From: Leptospira adleri
GTDB lineage: Bacteria; Spirochaetota; Leptospiria; Leptospirales; Leptospiraceae
Direction: 5' to 3'
Assembly: GCF_002811985.1 (NCBI RefSeq)
Contig: NZ_NPDU01000057.1
Span: 1 to 28,552, forward strand
DNA length: 28,552 bases
A program made the translations under genes and the position numbers. A model generated the notes under the pieces. That model saw nothing but the letters and a program-made list of their open reading frames with translations, ran no database searches and was not told where the DNA came from. Positions 1 through 10,498 of the stretch are shown one piece after another (the first letter of the stretch is position 1; each line of letters begins with the position of its first letter).

Positions 1-160
1 AAAAGTAGGAACTCCTTCGTTTTTGGGTTTTGCGGTGAGACTTTCAAAAAGTAGGAACTCCTTCGTTTTTGGGTTCTGCGGTGAGATTTTCAAAAGTAGG
101 AACTCCTTCGTTTTTGGGTTCTGCGGTGAGACTTTCAAAAAGTAGGAACTCCTTGACAAA
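1..160 (+). repeat. 45/46-bp tandem repeat with GTAGGAACTCC core
   Basis: Four copies of the core GTAGGAACTCC start at 5, 51, 96 and 142, so the period is 46, 45, 46 bp. Between cores the unit reads TTCGTTTTTGGGTT, then TGCGGTGAGA and a short TTTCAAAA stretch. The first three units are nearly identical. The fourth keeps the core and then diverges into unrelated sequence. The array touches the window edge and probably continues to the left. On the minus strand one 45-bp unit reads as a 15-residue repeat containing EGVPTF, but the 46-bp steps break the frame, so I do not believe it is coding. The same core recurs at several other places in the window. Confidence 0.9.
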
Positions 161-270
161 AGTCGATCCGACCGATATGACTTGGAAAATCCTTCTGAAA
201 AGTTCCGAAAAACTTACGAGAAAACGAGGGGGCCTCTTGAAAGATACGAGGTCCGTATCGAGGGAAAAAA
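161..270 (+). promoter_or_regulatory. Leader of the first gene, with a hairpin at 243-259
   Basis: The region between the repeat array and the first coding sequence ends in a short hairpin: GATACG (243-248), a 5-nt loop, CGTATC (254-259). It is followed at once by GAGGG (260-264), a plausible ribosome binding site for the ATG at 271. The hairpin abuts the binding site and could modulate initiation. This is inference from position only. I found no convincing -35/-10 pair. Confidence 0.3.
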
Positions 271-1041
271 ATGGCAATCAGTCACGAACAGATTCTTGAA
301 CTCCAGAAATACCAGAAGATGATTCATCAGCTGGAAAAGATTGCCAAAGGATCCAAAAACGACGAACAACGTTATCGCGTTTCCAGGGATCTCGAAAAAT
401 ACAGAACCAAAATGAAGGACATTTCTCCGGAAGGAATTCCGGACAACCTCGACGTCGCGGCGGAACAGATCAAACGATTCAAGGAGAATCCGCACGAGGT
501 CGGACGGATTCTCGCGAAATATCCGGTCATGAAAATATCACCCAACTCGAACGACGCGGAAGTCAATCAGATCGGAACCTGGATCAACGTCATGGATCGC
601 GAATACCTTCCCGTCCTCAACGAGACGCACGTACGATTCGACTTTTCTCATACCAACGAGAAGGACGGGGTCGTAAAGTATATGGAGAACATCCGGAGAA
701 ACATCAAGGTTCTTACGGAAACGATAGAAGAATTTCATGCAGCAGAGAAGCAGGAATTCAGAGAACAGCTCAGCCGGATGAAAAACAAACAGACTCGGAT
801 TTTTATCGCCGAGGCCTTTGAGATGTTTCAGAAATTCAACGAATTCTTAAACAAGGTGATGAAGGAGGCGAAGGAAGTCGGCGGGGTTATCATGAACATC
901 GAAGATTCCATTCACTTCAATCCAAGATTCGAAAGGGCGACGGAGCTGGAAGGGAAAAGTATCATGGACGCCCTCAAAGAATTTCAGGACTTCACTTCGG
1001 AGGCTTTGGAAAGGATCAACGTTCCGAATATCCGAAATTGA
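271..1041 (+). CDS. Conserved spirochaetal coiled-coil protein of unknown function
   Basis: A 256-residue soluble protein with no signal peptide and no membrane segment. It is very rich in Lys, Glu, Asp and Arg. Residues 5-50 and roughly 130-215 look like long amphipathic helices or coiled coil. A short less charged part near 85-115 includes the run EVNQIGTWINVMDREYLPVL. I do not recognise a named domain. The ATG at 271 follows GAGGG at a good spacing and the codon use matches the neighbouring housekeeping genes, so the gene is real. A bactofilin gene lies downstream, after a terminator-like hairpin, so a cytoskeletal or envelope role is possible. That is neighbourhood inference only. Confidence 0.8.
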   Translation: MAISHEQILELQKYQKMIHQLEKIAKGSKNDEQRYRVSRDLEKYRTKMKDISPEGIPDNLDVAAEQIKRFKENPHEVGRILAKYPVMKISPNSNDAEVNQIGTWINVMDREYLPVLNETHVRFDFSHTNEKDGVVKYMENIRRNIKVLTETIEEFHAAEKQEFREQLSRMKNKQTRIFIAEAFEMFQKFNEFLNKVMKEAKEVGGVIMNIEDSIHFNPRFERATELEGKSIMDALKEFQDFTSEALERINVPNIRN

Positions 1042-1060
1042 CCGATTCTCCCGATCCGGC

Positions 1061-1095
1061 AATTTTCAAGCCCGGAGCTTGAAAAATTCTTTTCC
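1061..1095 (+). terminator. Probable intrinsic terminator after the coiled-coil gene
   Basis: TTTTCAAGC (1063-1071) pairs perfectly with GCTTGAAAA (1077-1085) around a 5-nt CCGGA loop. Flanking A/T bases extend the stem with one bulge, and a T-rich stretch (ATTCTTTT) follows. It lies 20 bp after the stop of the upstream gene and about 70 bp before the bactofilin, as expected for a transcript end. The upstream A-run may let it work on both strands. Confidence 0.65.
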
Positions 1096-1149
1096 CTCTG
1101 ATGGGATCTGCATATTTAGTGAATTTAACTCCCTCCGGAAACCACATAC

Positions 1150-1605
<456 letters not shown>

Positions 1606-1614
1606 TGAATCTGA

Positions 1615-1647
1615 CTTTTGATACGAGTCTTTTCCTCGTATCAAAAG
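1615..1647 (+). terminator. Perfect 13-bp hairpin between the bactofilin and pdxA
   Basis: CTTTTGATACGAG (1615-1627) and CTCGTATCAAAAG (1635-1647) are exact inverted repeats around a 7-nt loop. It starts 10 bp after the bactofilin stop and ends 16 bp before the pdxA GTG. There is no T-tract after the stem, so it is not a classic rho-independent terminator. It may be a transcript-stabilising or processing hairpin, or a weak terminator. The 3' arm overlaps AAAAGGAA, the nearest purine-rich run upstream of pdxA, so the fold could also limit pdxA translation. Confidence 0.5.
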
Positions 1648-1663
1648 GAATTCTTCCAAAAAA

Positions 1664-2623
1664 GTGAACCGGATCCTGATAACAGAAGGCGATCCCTGCG
1701 GAATCAGTCCGGAACTCTTTCTCACCACATTCTCCTTTCTTAAAAAAATCTCTAAGACACGGCCGGTTCTCTACTTTCACTGCGGACGTTATCCTCTTCC
1801 TAAAGATTTTATTTCCGTTTCTTCTTCCTCGGAGGTTGAAACCAAGGGACTCTTCTCGATCGTTCCGAATTCCTTTTCGAAAAAAGAAATCGCTTCCTTT
1901 GTTCCGGGAAAACCTTCCGTCCTTTCCGGAAAGTCGGCGCTCGTTTCTCTTTCTTCCGCGGTCGAATTTCAAAAAGAAGGGGGCGGAGATCTGATCACAC
2001 TTCCCCTTAGTAAAGAATGGGTCATCGCTTCGGGCGCTTCTTCCTTTCGAGGACATACGGAGTTTCTTGCAGAGGCTTATGAAAAGAAAACGTATATGCT
2101 CATGTCCGGGAAGGATCTTCAGGTTATGCCTCTCACGACTCACGTTCCTTTGGTGACGGTTCCGGAACATCTTCGGAGAATCGATCTTCCATCTCTCGCG
2201 GACGCGATTCTTTCTTGTGATCGAATCGATCGGAAAAAACCGGTAGCCTTTCTCGGACTCAATCCCCACGCGGGAGAAGGGGGAAAAGTAGGAAAGGAAG
2301 AATCGTCAATTTTGGAACCGATGATCCGATTCTTAAAAAAGAAAGGATTGATCGTGGAAGGTCCTCTTTCCGCCGATTCGATGTTTGGCGAACAGGAAAG
2401 AAAAAAATACGGTCTTTATCTCGCTTGTTATCACGATCAAGGTCTGATTCCTTTTAAGATGTGGGAAGGAAAGAAAGGAGTGAACGTTACTCTCGGACTT
2501 TCCTTTCTCAGGGTTTCTCCGGATCATGGAACCGCGTTTGATATTGCAGGGAAAGGGCTTGCAGATTCAACCAGCTTTGTAGAATGTCTGCACCGGGTTC
2601 TGGGAAATCCGGATTCGGTTTAA
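1664..2623 (+). CDS. pdxA: 4-hydroxythreonine-4-phosphate dehydrogenase PdxA
   Basis: PdxA oxidises 4-phosphooxy-L-threonine with NAD(P) in the DXP-dependent route to pyridoxal phosphate; the product is used by PdxJ. It is a cytosolic metalloenzyme. The protein has 319 residues, close to the usual 320-335. Family motifs are GDPCGISPE (9-17, usually GDPxGIGPE), GHTE (130-133), the three probable metal histidines in THVPL (H160), NPHAGE (H202) and YHDQG (H257), and the C-terminal [14 protein letters not shown]. The Ser in GISPE replaces the more usual Gly. The start is a GTG at 1664, chosen because the family motif begins nine residues later. The ribosome binding site is poor and partly within an upstream hairpin. 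The next gene starts 13 bp after the stop. Confidence 0.93.
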   Translation: MNRILITEGDPCGISPELFLTTFSFLKKISKTRPVLYFHCGRYPLPKDFISVSSSSEVETKGLFSIVPNSFSKKEIASFVPGKPSVLSGKSALVSLSSAVEFQKEGGGDLITLPLSKEWVIASGASSFRGHTEFLAEAYEKKTYMLMSGKDLQVMPLTTHVPLVTVPEHLRRIDLPSLADAILSCDRIDRKKPVAFLGLNPHAGEGGKVGKEESSILEPMIRFLKKKGLIVEGPLSADSMFGEQERKKYGLYLACYHDQGLIPFKMWEGKKGVNVTLGLSFLRVSPDHGTAFDIAGKGLADSTSFVECLHRVLGNPDSV

Positions 2624-2636
2624 GAAACGAGGTAAC

Positions 2637-3080
<444 letters not shown>

Positions 3081-3099
3081 GGAAGGTCTAAGAATTAGA

Positions 3100-3600
3100 A
3101 TGAATCCAATCTACTTAGAATCGTTCGGGGAATCGGAAGAAGCAAAGAAACATTTTTTGACCGCCTATGAGTATCAGACAAAAGGCAATTTAAAACTCGC
3201 TTCTTTACACTATAGAAAGTCTATTTCCGCGAAACCCACGGCGGAAGCCTGGACTTTTTTGGGATGGTCTTATTCTCTCGCCGGAAAATTAGATCGCGCC
3301 ATTGAATTTTGTAAGAAGGCGATCGAAACCGATCCTAGTCTTGGAAATCCTTACAACGATATCGGAGTCTATCTTCTCCAGGAGAAACGTTTTGAGGAAG
3401 CGCTCCCTTGGTTTGAGAAAGCGAAGTTTGCTCCTCGGTATGAGGTTCCGGTTTATCCGTATTTCAACGCGGGTTCCTGTTTGGAAATTTTGGGTCATAT
3501 CGAACTGGCCCGTCTTGAATATGAAAAAGCCGTTCAGATCCAACCGAATTATCCTCCAGCCAATCTCGCCCTCAAGAGAATCTACGTTCGCTATAACTAA
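3100..3600 (+). CDS. TPR-repeat protein
   Basis: A 166-residue protein with no signal peptide, made almost wholly of tetratricopeptide repeats. About four units can be seen: near 15-47 ([27 protein letters not shown] cut short here as [17 protein letters not shown]), 50-83 ([20 protein letters not shown]), 84-117 ([20 protein letters not shown]) and 125-158 ([20 protein letters not shown]). TPRs are protein-protein interaction scaffolds, so the partner rather than this sequence would define its job. It resembles the TPR protein at 27240-27716: both carry a GNP-[YC]-N-[DE]-IG segment in the third unit. It ends the pdxA-linked + strand group. After it comes a gene-poor island. Confidence 0.85.
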   Translation: MNPIYLESFGESEEAKKHFLTAYEYQTKGNLKLASLHYRKSISAKPTAEAWTFLGWSYSLAGKLDRAIEFCKKAIETDPSLGNPYNDIGVYLLQEKRFEEALPWFEKAKFAPRYEVPVYPYFNAGSCLEILGHIELARLEYEKAVQIQPNYPPANLALKRIYVRYN

Positions 3601-3824
3601 GTGAATTTTTGGGGGCCTTCTAAAGTTTCGATGTATTAGAATTTTCTTTTTTTCTTATCTTTGAAGGATTTTTTGCGGCATTTTTGAAACGGAGCGGAAG
3701 CTGTGGAAAGTGAAGGTTTCTTCTTTTTTTCATGATAATTTTTCCGCCAGGGAAATTTTGTCGTAGCAAGTTTTGGAGTTCGTCTTGGGCACTTTTGTTT
3801 CTGAGAGATTGTTTTCTCTTTCAA

Positions 3825-4221
3825 GTGGGAACTCTCACAGTTTGGTTTTTTAGAATCTTGTCTTCTTCCCCTGGTTCCTTGTTTTGTCTTGGAATCAAAG
3901 TAGGAACTCCAATGTATCTCGGTGAGAGGCGGATAAGTTTCTCTCTTTGCAAGAATTTTCATTATAAAACTAAAGTAGGAACTCCATCATTTTCGAGAGA
4001 AGTCCACTTCTGAATCAAAAAAGTAGGAACTCCATCGTTTCAAAAGGAGACCAAGAAATCTGAAATACAAGGAATGGAAAGAGGAAGCGTTTCTGTGGGA
4101 ACTCCTCACTCGTGATTTGAGCTGGGATAAACTAAACGCATTGTTTAATCTTAAAAACTAAAGTAGGAACTCCATCATTTTCGAGAGAAGTCCGCTTTTG
4201 AATCAAAAAAGTAGGAACTCC
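3825..4221 (+). repeat. Spaced array of seven GTAGGAACTCC-type repeats
   Basis: Cores start at 3825 (variant GTGGGAACTCT), 3900, 3975, 4023, 4095 (variant GTGGGAACTCC), 4163 and 4211. Spacings are 75, 75, 48, 72, 68 and 48 bp, so they fall into two classes near 47 and 68-75 bp. Four of the cores are preceded by GAATCAAA or AAACTAAA. The sequence between cores is largely unique. The short core and unequal spacing rule out CRISPR. All cores share the orientation of the array at 1-160. Confidence 0.8.
3966..4034 (+). repeat. 69-bp direct repeat, copy 1
   Basis: It matches 4154-4222 with two internal mismatches plus one at the last base, at an offset of exactly 188 bp. Each copy carries two GTAGGAACTCC cores 48 bp apart, separated by a segment containing ATCATTTTCGAGAGAAGTCC. 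The high identity implies recent duplication or gene conversion. Confidence 0.88.
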
Positions 4222-4222
4222 C
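4154..4222 (+). repeat. 69-bp direct repeat, copy 2
   Basis: Second copy of the unit at 3966-4034. Differences are A to G and C to T in the middle (GTCCACTTC versus GTCCGCTTT) and the final base. It ends 18 bp before the stop codon of the minus-strand XRE gene. Confidence 0.88.
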
Positions 4223-4239
4223 ACGGTTAAGAGCGGCGA

Positions 4240-4542
4240 CTAAGTAATTTTTTTCTTCCGTTTGCCACTTGCTGCTTTGAGAGTTTTGGTTTTTTTCTCC
4301 AACGCATCGGGCCTTTCCTCAAAGTGGAAGTAAAAGTCGAACGGTTTTTTAAGAATATTAAAGATTCTCCAGAACTCGATTACGTCGAGCCTACGTTCTC
4401 CGGACTCAATTTTGGAAATATAAGATTGGGGTTCGCCTAAAAGATTCGCAATGTCCATCTGAGTCAGACCAGCGGCTTTTCTCGCGGCGATCAGATTCTT
4501 ACAAAATATTTTGGCTTCCGGTGAATGCAGAGATTTGAACAA
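4240..4542 (-). CDS. XRE-family helix-turn-helix transcriptional regulator
   Basis: A small DNA-binding protein, 100 residues from this start. The Cro/C1-type HTH covers about residues 18-66. It contains the hallmark [17 protein letters not shown], then [17 protein letters not shown], which holds the recognition helix. The Lys/Thr-rich tail ([19 protein letters not shown]) is basic. No ATG is available. The TTG at 4542 is preferred because relatives begin a few residues before SPE and the aligned region starts there. An in-frame TTG at 4605 would add 21 residues (121 in total), and neither site has a good ribosome binding site. A lost ATG or early decay cannot be excluded. It stands alone in a repeat-rich island with cores pointing one way on one side and the opposite way on the other. 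No toxin partner is visible. Confidence 0.8.
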   Translation of the reverse strand: MFKSLHSPEAKIFCKNLIAARKAAGLTQMDIANLLGEPQSYISKIESGERRLDVIEFWRIFNILKKPFDFYFHFEERPDALEKKTKTLKAASGKRKKKIT

Positions 4543-4620
4543 AACAGTTTCTATTCTACATTCTGAAATGGAATATGCCAAAATAGGATATTTTATAAGA
4601 CGCAAAGATTCTAATTTGAG

Positions 4621-4634
4621 AATTCTTTAGAATT
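4621..4634. promoter_or_regulatory. Candidate operator palindrome upstream of the XRE gene
   Basis: AATTCT-TT-AGAATT is a perfect inverted repeat lying 16 bp before the longer XRE start and 79 bp before the preferred one. Outer bases (TTTGAG on the left, TTGAAA on the right) extend the symmetry imperfectly. Small XRE repressors often bind such sites and control themselves. A TATAAAAT sequence on the minus strand at about 4589-4596 could be the -10 element. Functional assignment is inference; AT-rich DNA produces such palindromes by chance. Confidence 0.3.
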
Positions 4635-5011
4635 TGAAATTAAAAACTCGCCTTACCTCAAAAGCTACAGATTTCAGACTTTAAATTCTATAACTCGAAA
4701 TTCAAGTTTTAAAAAGAAGAGCAAGTTAGAAACTGATTGGTAAATTATCTTTTTGGAATTCAATCGAAGATAAAAAATAGGATTGGGAAAGATTCTTTCC
4801 TGGGATTCTTTTCAAACAAAGGGTGAAATGCGATTCGAAAGAGAGAAGAGCCTGCTTTTCTACGCAAGAGCGGAGTTCATCTTTTGAGTGTTTCATAAAC
4901 TTGAGTTTTCCAACCTTCAAACTCTTGAGAGAGCAAAGTAAACGCAAAGCCGGCCCGTTCCGAAATCTCGAAAGGCGAAGCGGATTTCGCATTATAAAAT
5001 TCGAATGCTTT
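4635..5011. other. AT-rich intergenic stretch without recognised content
   Basis: Open frames on both strands (about 4726-4992 minus and 4823-5017 plus) overlap each other, lack good ribosome binding sites and match nothing I recognise. I see no RNA gene or repeat in this part. Confidence 0.55.
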
Positions 5012-5098
5012 GTGTGAGTTCCTACAGATTACGTCTCCTCTTCCTTTTTGCGAGAATCCAATTCATTCTCTTCCTTTGCAAAAAGTATGAGTTCCCAC
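5012..5098 (-). repeat. Reverse-oriented GTAGGAACTC-type repeats
   Basis: On the + strand GTGTGAGTTCCTAC is followed by AGATTACGTC, with the core at 5016-5025. A degenerate core GAGTTCCCAC lies at 5089-5098, 73 bp on. These are reverse complements of the core found at 1-160 and 3825-4221. They also share the flank consensus GTGTGAGTTCCTACGAATTRCGTC with the copies at 27950 and 28023. Confidence 0.75.
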
Positions 5099-5169
5099 AT
5101 TTCGAATCTTAAGACAAACCTCGTCCTAAAAACTTTTGTCTTTTGCGGAGTCGCTTTTATAAAAAGCTC

Positions 5170-6207
5170 TTACGAATTCTGAAACGTTTTGACTTTTGAA
5201 AAGATAAAAAAATAGAGCGAAGCGTAGGTTGCCAAGGAAAACCAAAAGATAATACTACCCGGAATACTCACCTCTCTGTGAGTTCCAAAAAAGATCATCG
5301 CAGGTAAATTCGCAGCGGTGAAGCCAATCGAAACCCAACCTTTTCTTTCCGTCCTCACCGCGACGAGCTGGTAGAGATGTCTTCTGTGAGCTCTTAAAAT
5401 ATTCTCCTTATCCTTTAGGCGAAGGAGGATCGTGAGAATTCCATCCACGAAAAAAACAGGAAGCAAAAAGAAGGCCGAAGTGATTTCAAAGGAAGGCCAA
5501 TTCTTCTCTTCGATAAAAAGGAGCGGTAAAACGGCGATCGCATAGCCGAGAGGAAGCGAACCCGCGTCGCCCATAAAAAGATGCGCCTTCGGAAGATTGA
5601 AAACGAGAAAACCGAAAACACCCGCGCAGATCCAAAGATAAATCGGAGGCAAGGAAGAATGGAACAAGAATGGAAACGCAAAAACCCCAAGTAAAAAGTG
5701 AGAAGCCAAAAAAGAATCCAAACCGTCCATGAAGTTGCAAACGTTCACAACAAACAACACGTAGACGATTGAGATCGCGGTAGAAGCCCCCGGAATTCCG
5801 TCCGGTTTCCAACCGAGAAAAGTAAAGTCCACTGGAACAAGCTGGAAGAAAAAAATCAAAAAAGCGATCTCTAAAAGCAAACGAATTCCGGCTCCCAGCG
5901 AAAGAAGATCGTCGGCGAGGCCGATCACAAAAAAGAAAACGAGTCCCGCAAAAAAGAGAAGTATCTTGTCATCGGCATTCTCAAAACCGCCGAACCAAAC
6001 CAAGGCGACGGCGAAAACCGAAAGAAAAATCCAGATTCCTCCGGACTTTTTGGTCACTCCTATATGCATGCTTCTTTCGTTGGAAACGTCGGCGATCCCG
6101 AAAGTCTCGGAGCGAACGTAGATCCAGGAAAGGATTGCCGTTATCAGAAAAAGAAGTACGGAAAGAATTCCAGGATTCCAGAAATTTGCGATGGGGTCCA
6201 CTGGCAT
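5170..6207 (-). CDS. Polyprenyl-phosphate N-acetylhexosamine-1-phosphate transferase (WecA/MraY family)
   Basis: An integral membrane enzyme of the MraY/WecA/TagO superfamily, which moves a sugar-1-phosphate from a UDP-sugar to undecaprenyl phosphate to start lipid-linked glycan (LPS O-antigen or other polymer) synthesis. Of 345 residues, about ten segments are hydrophobic. Family motifs are VSNERSMH near 41-48, the Mg-binding LADD (D99, D100), [10 protein letters not shown] (155-164), [13 protein letters not shown] (D214) and the cytosolic HRRHLYQ (274-280). The ATG at 6207 is chosen because the first membrane helix starts a few residues later, as in relatives. An in-frame TTG at 6267 adds 20 polar residues and would leave only 28 bp to divergent dapA. 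Neither start has a strong ribosome binding site. It is a lone gene, not in a polysaccharide cluster. The sugar cannot be deduced, and MraY proper is less likely because the motifs fit the WecA branch. Confidence 0.88.
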   Translation of the reverse strand: MPVDPIANFWNPGILSVLLFLITAILSWIYVRSETFGIADVSNERSMHIGVTKKSGGIWIFLSVFAVALVWFGGFENADDKILLFFAGLVFFFVIGLADDLLSLGAGIRLLLEIAFLIFFFQLVPVDFTFLGWKPDGIPGASTAISIVYVLFVVNVCNFMDGLDSFLASHFLLGVFAFPFLFHSSLPPIYLWICAGVFGFLVFNLPKAHLFMGDAGSLPLGYAIAVLPLLFIEEKNWPSFEITSAFFLLPVFFVDGILTILLRLKDKENILRAHRRHLYQLVAVRTERKGWVSIGFTAANLPAMIFFGTHREVSIPGSIIFWFSLATYASLYFFIFSKVKTFQNS

Positions 6208-6295
6208 TCCAGATTGGACGAAACGTTCTCCTCCGCAATCAGAAATCGAACCGTTTTTGATTGCCAAATCAGGCCAAACTTGGGAACGTCACTAT

Positions 6296-7176
6296 ATGTT
6301 CCAGGGCGTCTATACAGCGATTATCACACCATTCAAAAACGGAAAAATTGATTACGATAGCTATTTCAAACTTCTGGAAAAACAAATCAAGGCCGGGGTC
6401 AACGGAGTTGTTCCTTGTGGAACTACCGGAGAATCTCCGACCCTTTCTCACGCCGAACACGCGGAGCTGATTCGAGAAACCGTCAAGGCTGTGAAAAATA
6501 GAATCCAAGTCGTAGCGGGAACCGGTTCCAATTCCACACAAGAAGCGATCGAACTCACCGAGGCGGCGTGTAAGGACGGAGTCGACGGGATTCTTTCCGT
6601 AAATCCGTATTACAACAAACCTACGCAAGAAGGGCTCTTTCAACACTTCAAAGCGATCGCGGAACATTCCTCCGTTCCGGTAATGCTCTATAATATTCCG
6701 GGAAGAACTTCGGTGAATCTTCTTCCGGAAACCGTTCTTCGTCTGAGCGAAGTGAAACACATTCGTTCCATGAAGGAAGCGACGGGAGATCTCGGTCAGA
6801 TGTCCAAGTTGATTTCTCTCGTGGGTCATAAGATGACCGTTCTTTCGGGAGACGACAATCTTACGCTTCCTCTTCTCGCAATCGGAGGAGTGGGGGTCGT
6901 TTCCGTTGTATCCAATTTATTTCCAAAAGCCTTAGTCCAACTCGTTGAGAATTTTCACGCGGGAAAGATCGCGGAAGCCCGTAAGATTCATTACGATTTT
7001 ATAGAAGTCTTTGCACTTGCCTTTATGGAAACCAACCCGATTCCGATCAAGGCGGCGATGAGTTGGTTCGGACATTGTTCTTCGGAGATTCGTCTTCCGA
7101 TGACCCCGCTCACGCAAAATGAAACGAGCGCAAAGTTTCGGAACGTCCTCGAAGGTCTGAAAGAAAAAGGATACGA

Positions 7177-7180
<4 letters not shown>
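6296..7180 (+). CDS. dapA: 4-hydroxy-tetrahydrodipicolinate synthase DapA
   Basis: DapA condenses pyruvate with aspartate semialdehyde, the first committed step to diaminopimelate and lysine. The protein has 294 residues, normal for this TIM-barrel family. Visible sites are [10 protein letters not shown] (from G42; Thr43-Thr44 in the active-site triad region), [11 protein letters not shown] (103-113), Tyr132 in LYNIPGRT, which completes the triad, and the Schiff-base Lys160 in SMKEATGD. The ATG at 6296 begins [13 protein letters not shown], the conserved N-terminus. A longer in-frame start at 6191 would extend into the divergent transferase gene and is rejected. It is the first gene of a very long + strand run; dapB overlaps its end. 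The 88-bp divergent region upstream should hold its promoter, but I cannot pick out a clear one. Confidence 0.96.
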
Positions 7181-7993
<813 letters not shown>

Positions 7994-8007
7994 GAGAAGG
8001 GGAAGTT

Positions 8008-8826
8008 TTGTTTTTTTTCAAGAACATATCCCTTTTCCCTCTCGGTAAAAATCCGTTTGTCATCGTTCTCGACGTCCTCATCGTCAGCGTTCTTATCTAT
8101 CAATTTTACACCACGATTCGAAGAACCCGCGGAATCCAACTTCTTCTCGGAGTCGCGCTCATCTGGCTTTTGGGAATCTTTGCGAGTTACTTCGAACTCG
8201 AACTCCTCGACTGGATCATCGAAAATATCCGACCGGCTCTGGTTTTTGCGATCATCGTTCTTCTTCAACCCGAACTCAGAAAGATCACCGCCGATCTTTC
8301 CAAGATGAAAATCTTTCAGCCCTTTCTACTCAAACAGATGACGGATCTGGAGGAGATCACCGAGGCCGTAAAGATCATGGCGAAGAATAAGACCGGTTCC
8401 CTCATCGCGATCGTTCGAGAGAATAGTCTCAAAGAAATCATCGATCAGTCCGTGCAGTTGGACGCGATCATCTCGACCAGTTTGCTCTTAACGATTTTTA
8501 AAAAGAATTCGGCGCTTCACGACGGAGCCGTCATCATAGAACAAAACCGAATCGCCTGCGCGGGCGCCTTTCTTCCTATGGCTCAAAATCTGGACGACGC
8601 GAGAATGGGAGCGAGACACAGGGCCGCGCTCGGAATTTCGGAAGAATCGGATTCGATCGTGATCGTAACCTCCGAAGAGACCGGAGAAATTTCAGTTTGT
8701 TACGACGGAGAGATGACCCATCCGGTCAAACCTATAGAACTCAAAAATTTCGTGAATACGATCCTTCAAAAAAGAACCAGCGGTTCGGAAAAACACAGTC
8801 TCGCTTCCGACGATAAGACGGGTTAA
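8008..8826 (+). CDS. cdaA: Diadenylate cyclase CdaA (c-di-AMP synthase)
   Basis: CdaA makes the second messenger c-di-AMP from two ATP; in other bacteria this controls osmolyte and potassium transport and envelope homeostasis. It has 272 residues. Three membrane helices occupy about residues 15-92, followed by the cytosolic DAC domain. The two catalytic signatures are present: DGAVII (172-177) and GARHRAALG with RHR at 203-205. The start is a TTG at 8008, preceded by a strong AAGGAGAAGGGGAAG; the first helix follows directly, so no later start fits. cdaR follows 6 bp after the stop, as in Firmicutes. The usual third partner glmM is not next; acpS is. Confidence 0.95.
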   Translation: MFFFKNISLFPLGKNPFVIVLDVLIVSVLIYQFYTTIRRTRGIQLLLGVALIWLLGIFASYFELELLDWIIENIRPALVFAIIVLLQPELRKITADLSKMKIFQPFLLKQMTDLEEITEAVKIMAKNKTGSLIAIVRENSLKEIIDQSVQLDAIISTSLLLTIFKKNSALHDGAVIIEQNRIACAGAFLPMAQNLDDARMGARHRAALGISEESDSIVIVTSEETGEISVCYDGEMTHPVKPIELKNFVNTILQKRTSGSEKHSLASDDKTG

Positions 8827-8832
8827 TCCAAT

Positions 8833-10265
<1,433 letters not shown>

Positions 10266-10268
10266 AAG

Positions 10269-10490
10269 ATGATCTCTGAAACGATGAAACAAACCATTCA
10301 ATTTTACAACGAAGGTTTGAGCTTATACAAGACTCGAAAGTTCGCGGAAGCCCTTGAAAAGTTTAAGAAGGCGACCGAACTTTCTCCCGAAGACGGTCCT
10401 TCTAAAAAGTACATCGGCCGCTGCCAGGCATTTATCGCAACTCCTCCTCCAGACGACTGGGATGGAGTTTTTGAAATGAAAACAAAATAA
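10269..10490 (+). CDS. Small TPR-like protein resembling the C-terminal tail of adenylate cyclases
   Basis: A 73-residue protein with one complete TPR-like unit (about 8-45: FYNEGLSLYKTRKFAEALEK, then KATELSPEDGP), followed by IGRCQAF and TPPPDDWDGVFEMKTK. From memory, this last arrangement (CxxF, a Pro-rich run, DWDGV, then a terminal Lys) closes many class III nucleotide cyclases and related signalling proteins that carry C-terminal TPRs. Here the tail stands alone, with no catalytic domain. The ATG at 10269 is preceded by AGGGAGTAAAAG, a good ribosome binding site; a second ATG lies six codons on. It sits between acpS and a bactofilin in a tight run. Function unknown; a scaffold or a relic of a cyclase is possible. 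Confidence 0.75.
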   Translation: MISETMKQTIQFYNEGLSLYKTRKFAEALEKFKKATELSPEDGPSKKYIGRCQAFIATPPPDDWDGVFEMKTK

Positions 10491-10498
10491 GAGAATCC

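Larger units (their letters stand above)
3601..4239. other. Gene-poor AT-rich island with repeats
   Basis: No convincing coding sequence is present. The small open frames on either strand are low-complexity (Lys/Ser- or Phe-rich) and have no ribosome binding site. The first 220 bp are T-rich. The remainder is occupied by spaced GTAGGAACTC repeats. Confidence 0.7.

Noticed and set aside
44..277. Minus-strand frame with a 15-residue repeat (NEGVPTF)
   Set aside because: It is the intergenic tandem repeat read through. The 46-bp steps break the frame, there is no ribosome binding site, and the unrelated C-terminal half has no family resemblance.
3636..3962. Minus-strand 108-residue Lys/Ser-rich frame
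   Set aside because: Low complexity from T-rich intergenic DNA, overlapping repeat cores, with no ribosome binding site and no recognised domain.
3825..4221. CRISPR array
   Set aside because: The conserved core is only about 11 bp, spacings vary between 48 and 75 bp, cores are degenerate, and there are no cas genes.
4240..4605. Toxin-antitoxin pair with the XRE gene as antitoxin
   Set aside because: No neighbouring reading frame resembles a HigB/RelE-type toxin or any other partner, and the surroundings are repeats.
4726..5017. Overlapping small frames on both strands in the XRE island
   Set aside because: They are antisense to each other, have weak starts and no family resemblance; chance frames are likelier.
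5111..5142. Inverted repeat AAGACAAA / TTTGTCTT as a terminator for the sugar-phosphate transferase gene
   Set aside because: Eight A/T-rich base pairs with a 16-nt loop is a weak fold. A shorter GCTTTT/AAAAGC pair at 5153-5167 is equally weak. Neither is convincing.
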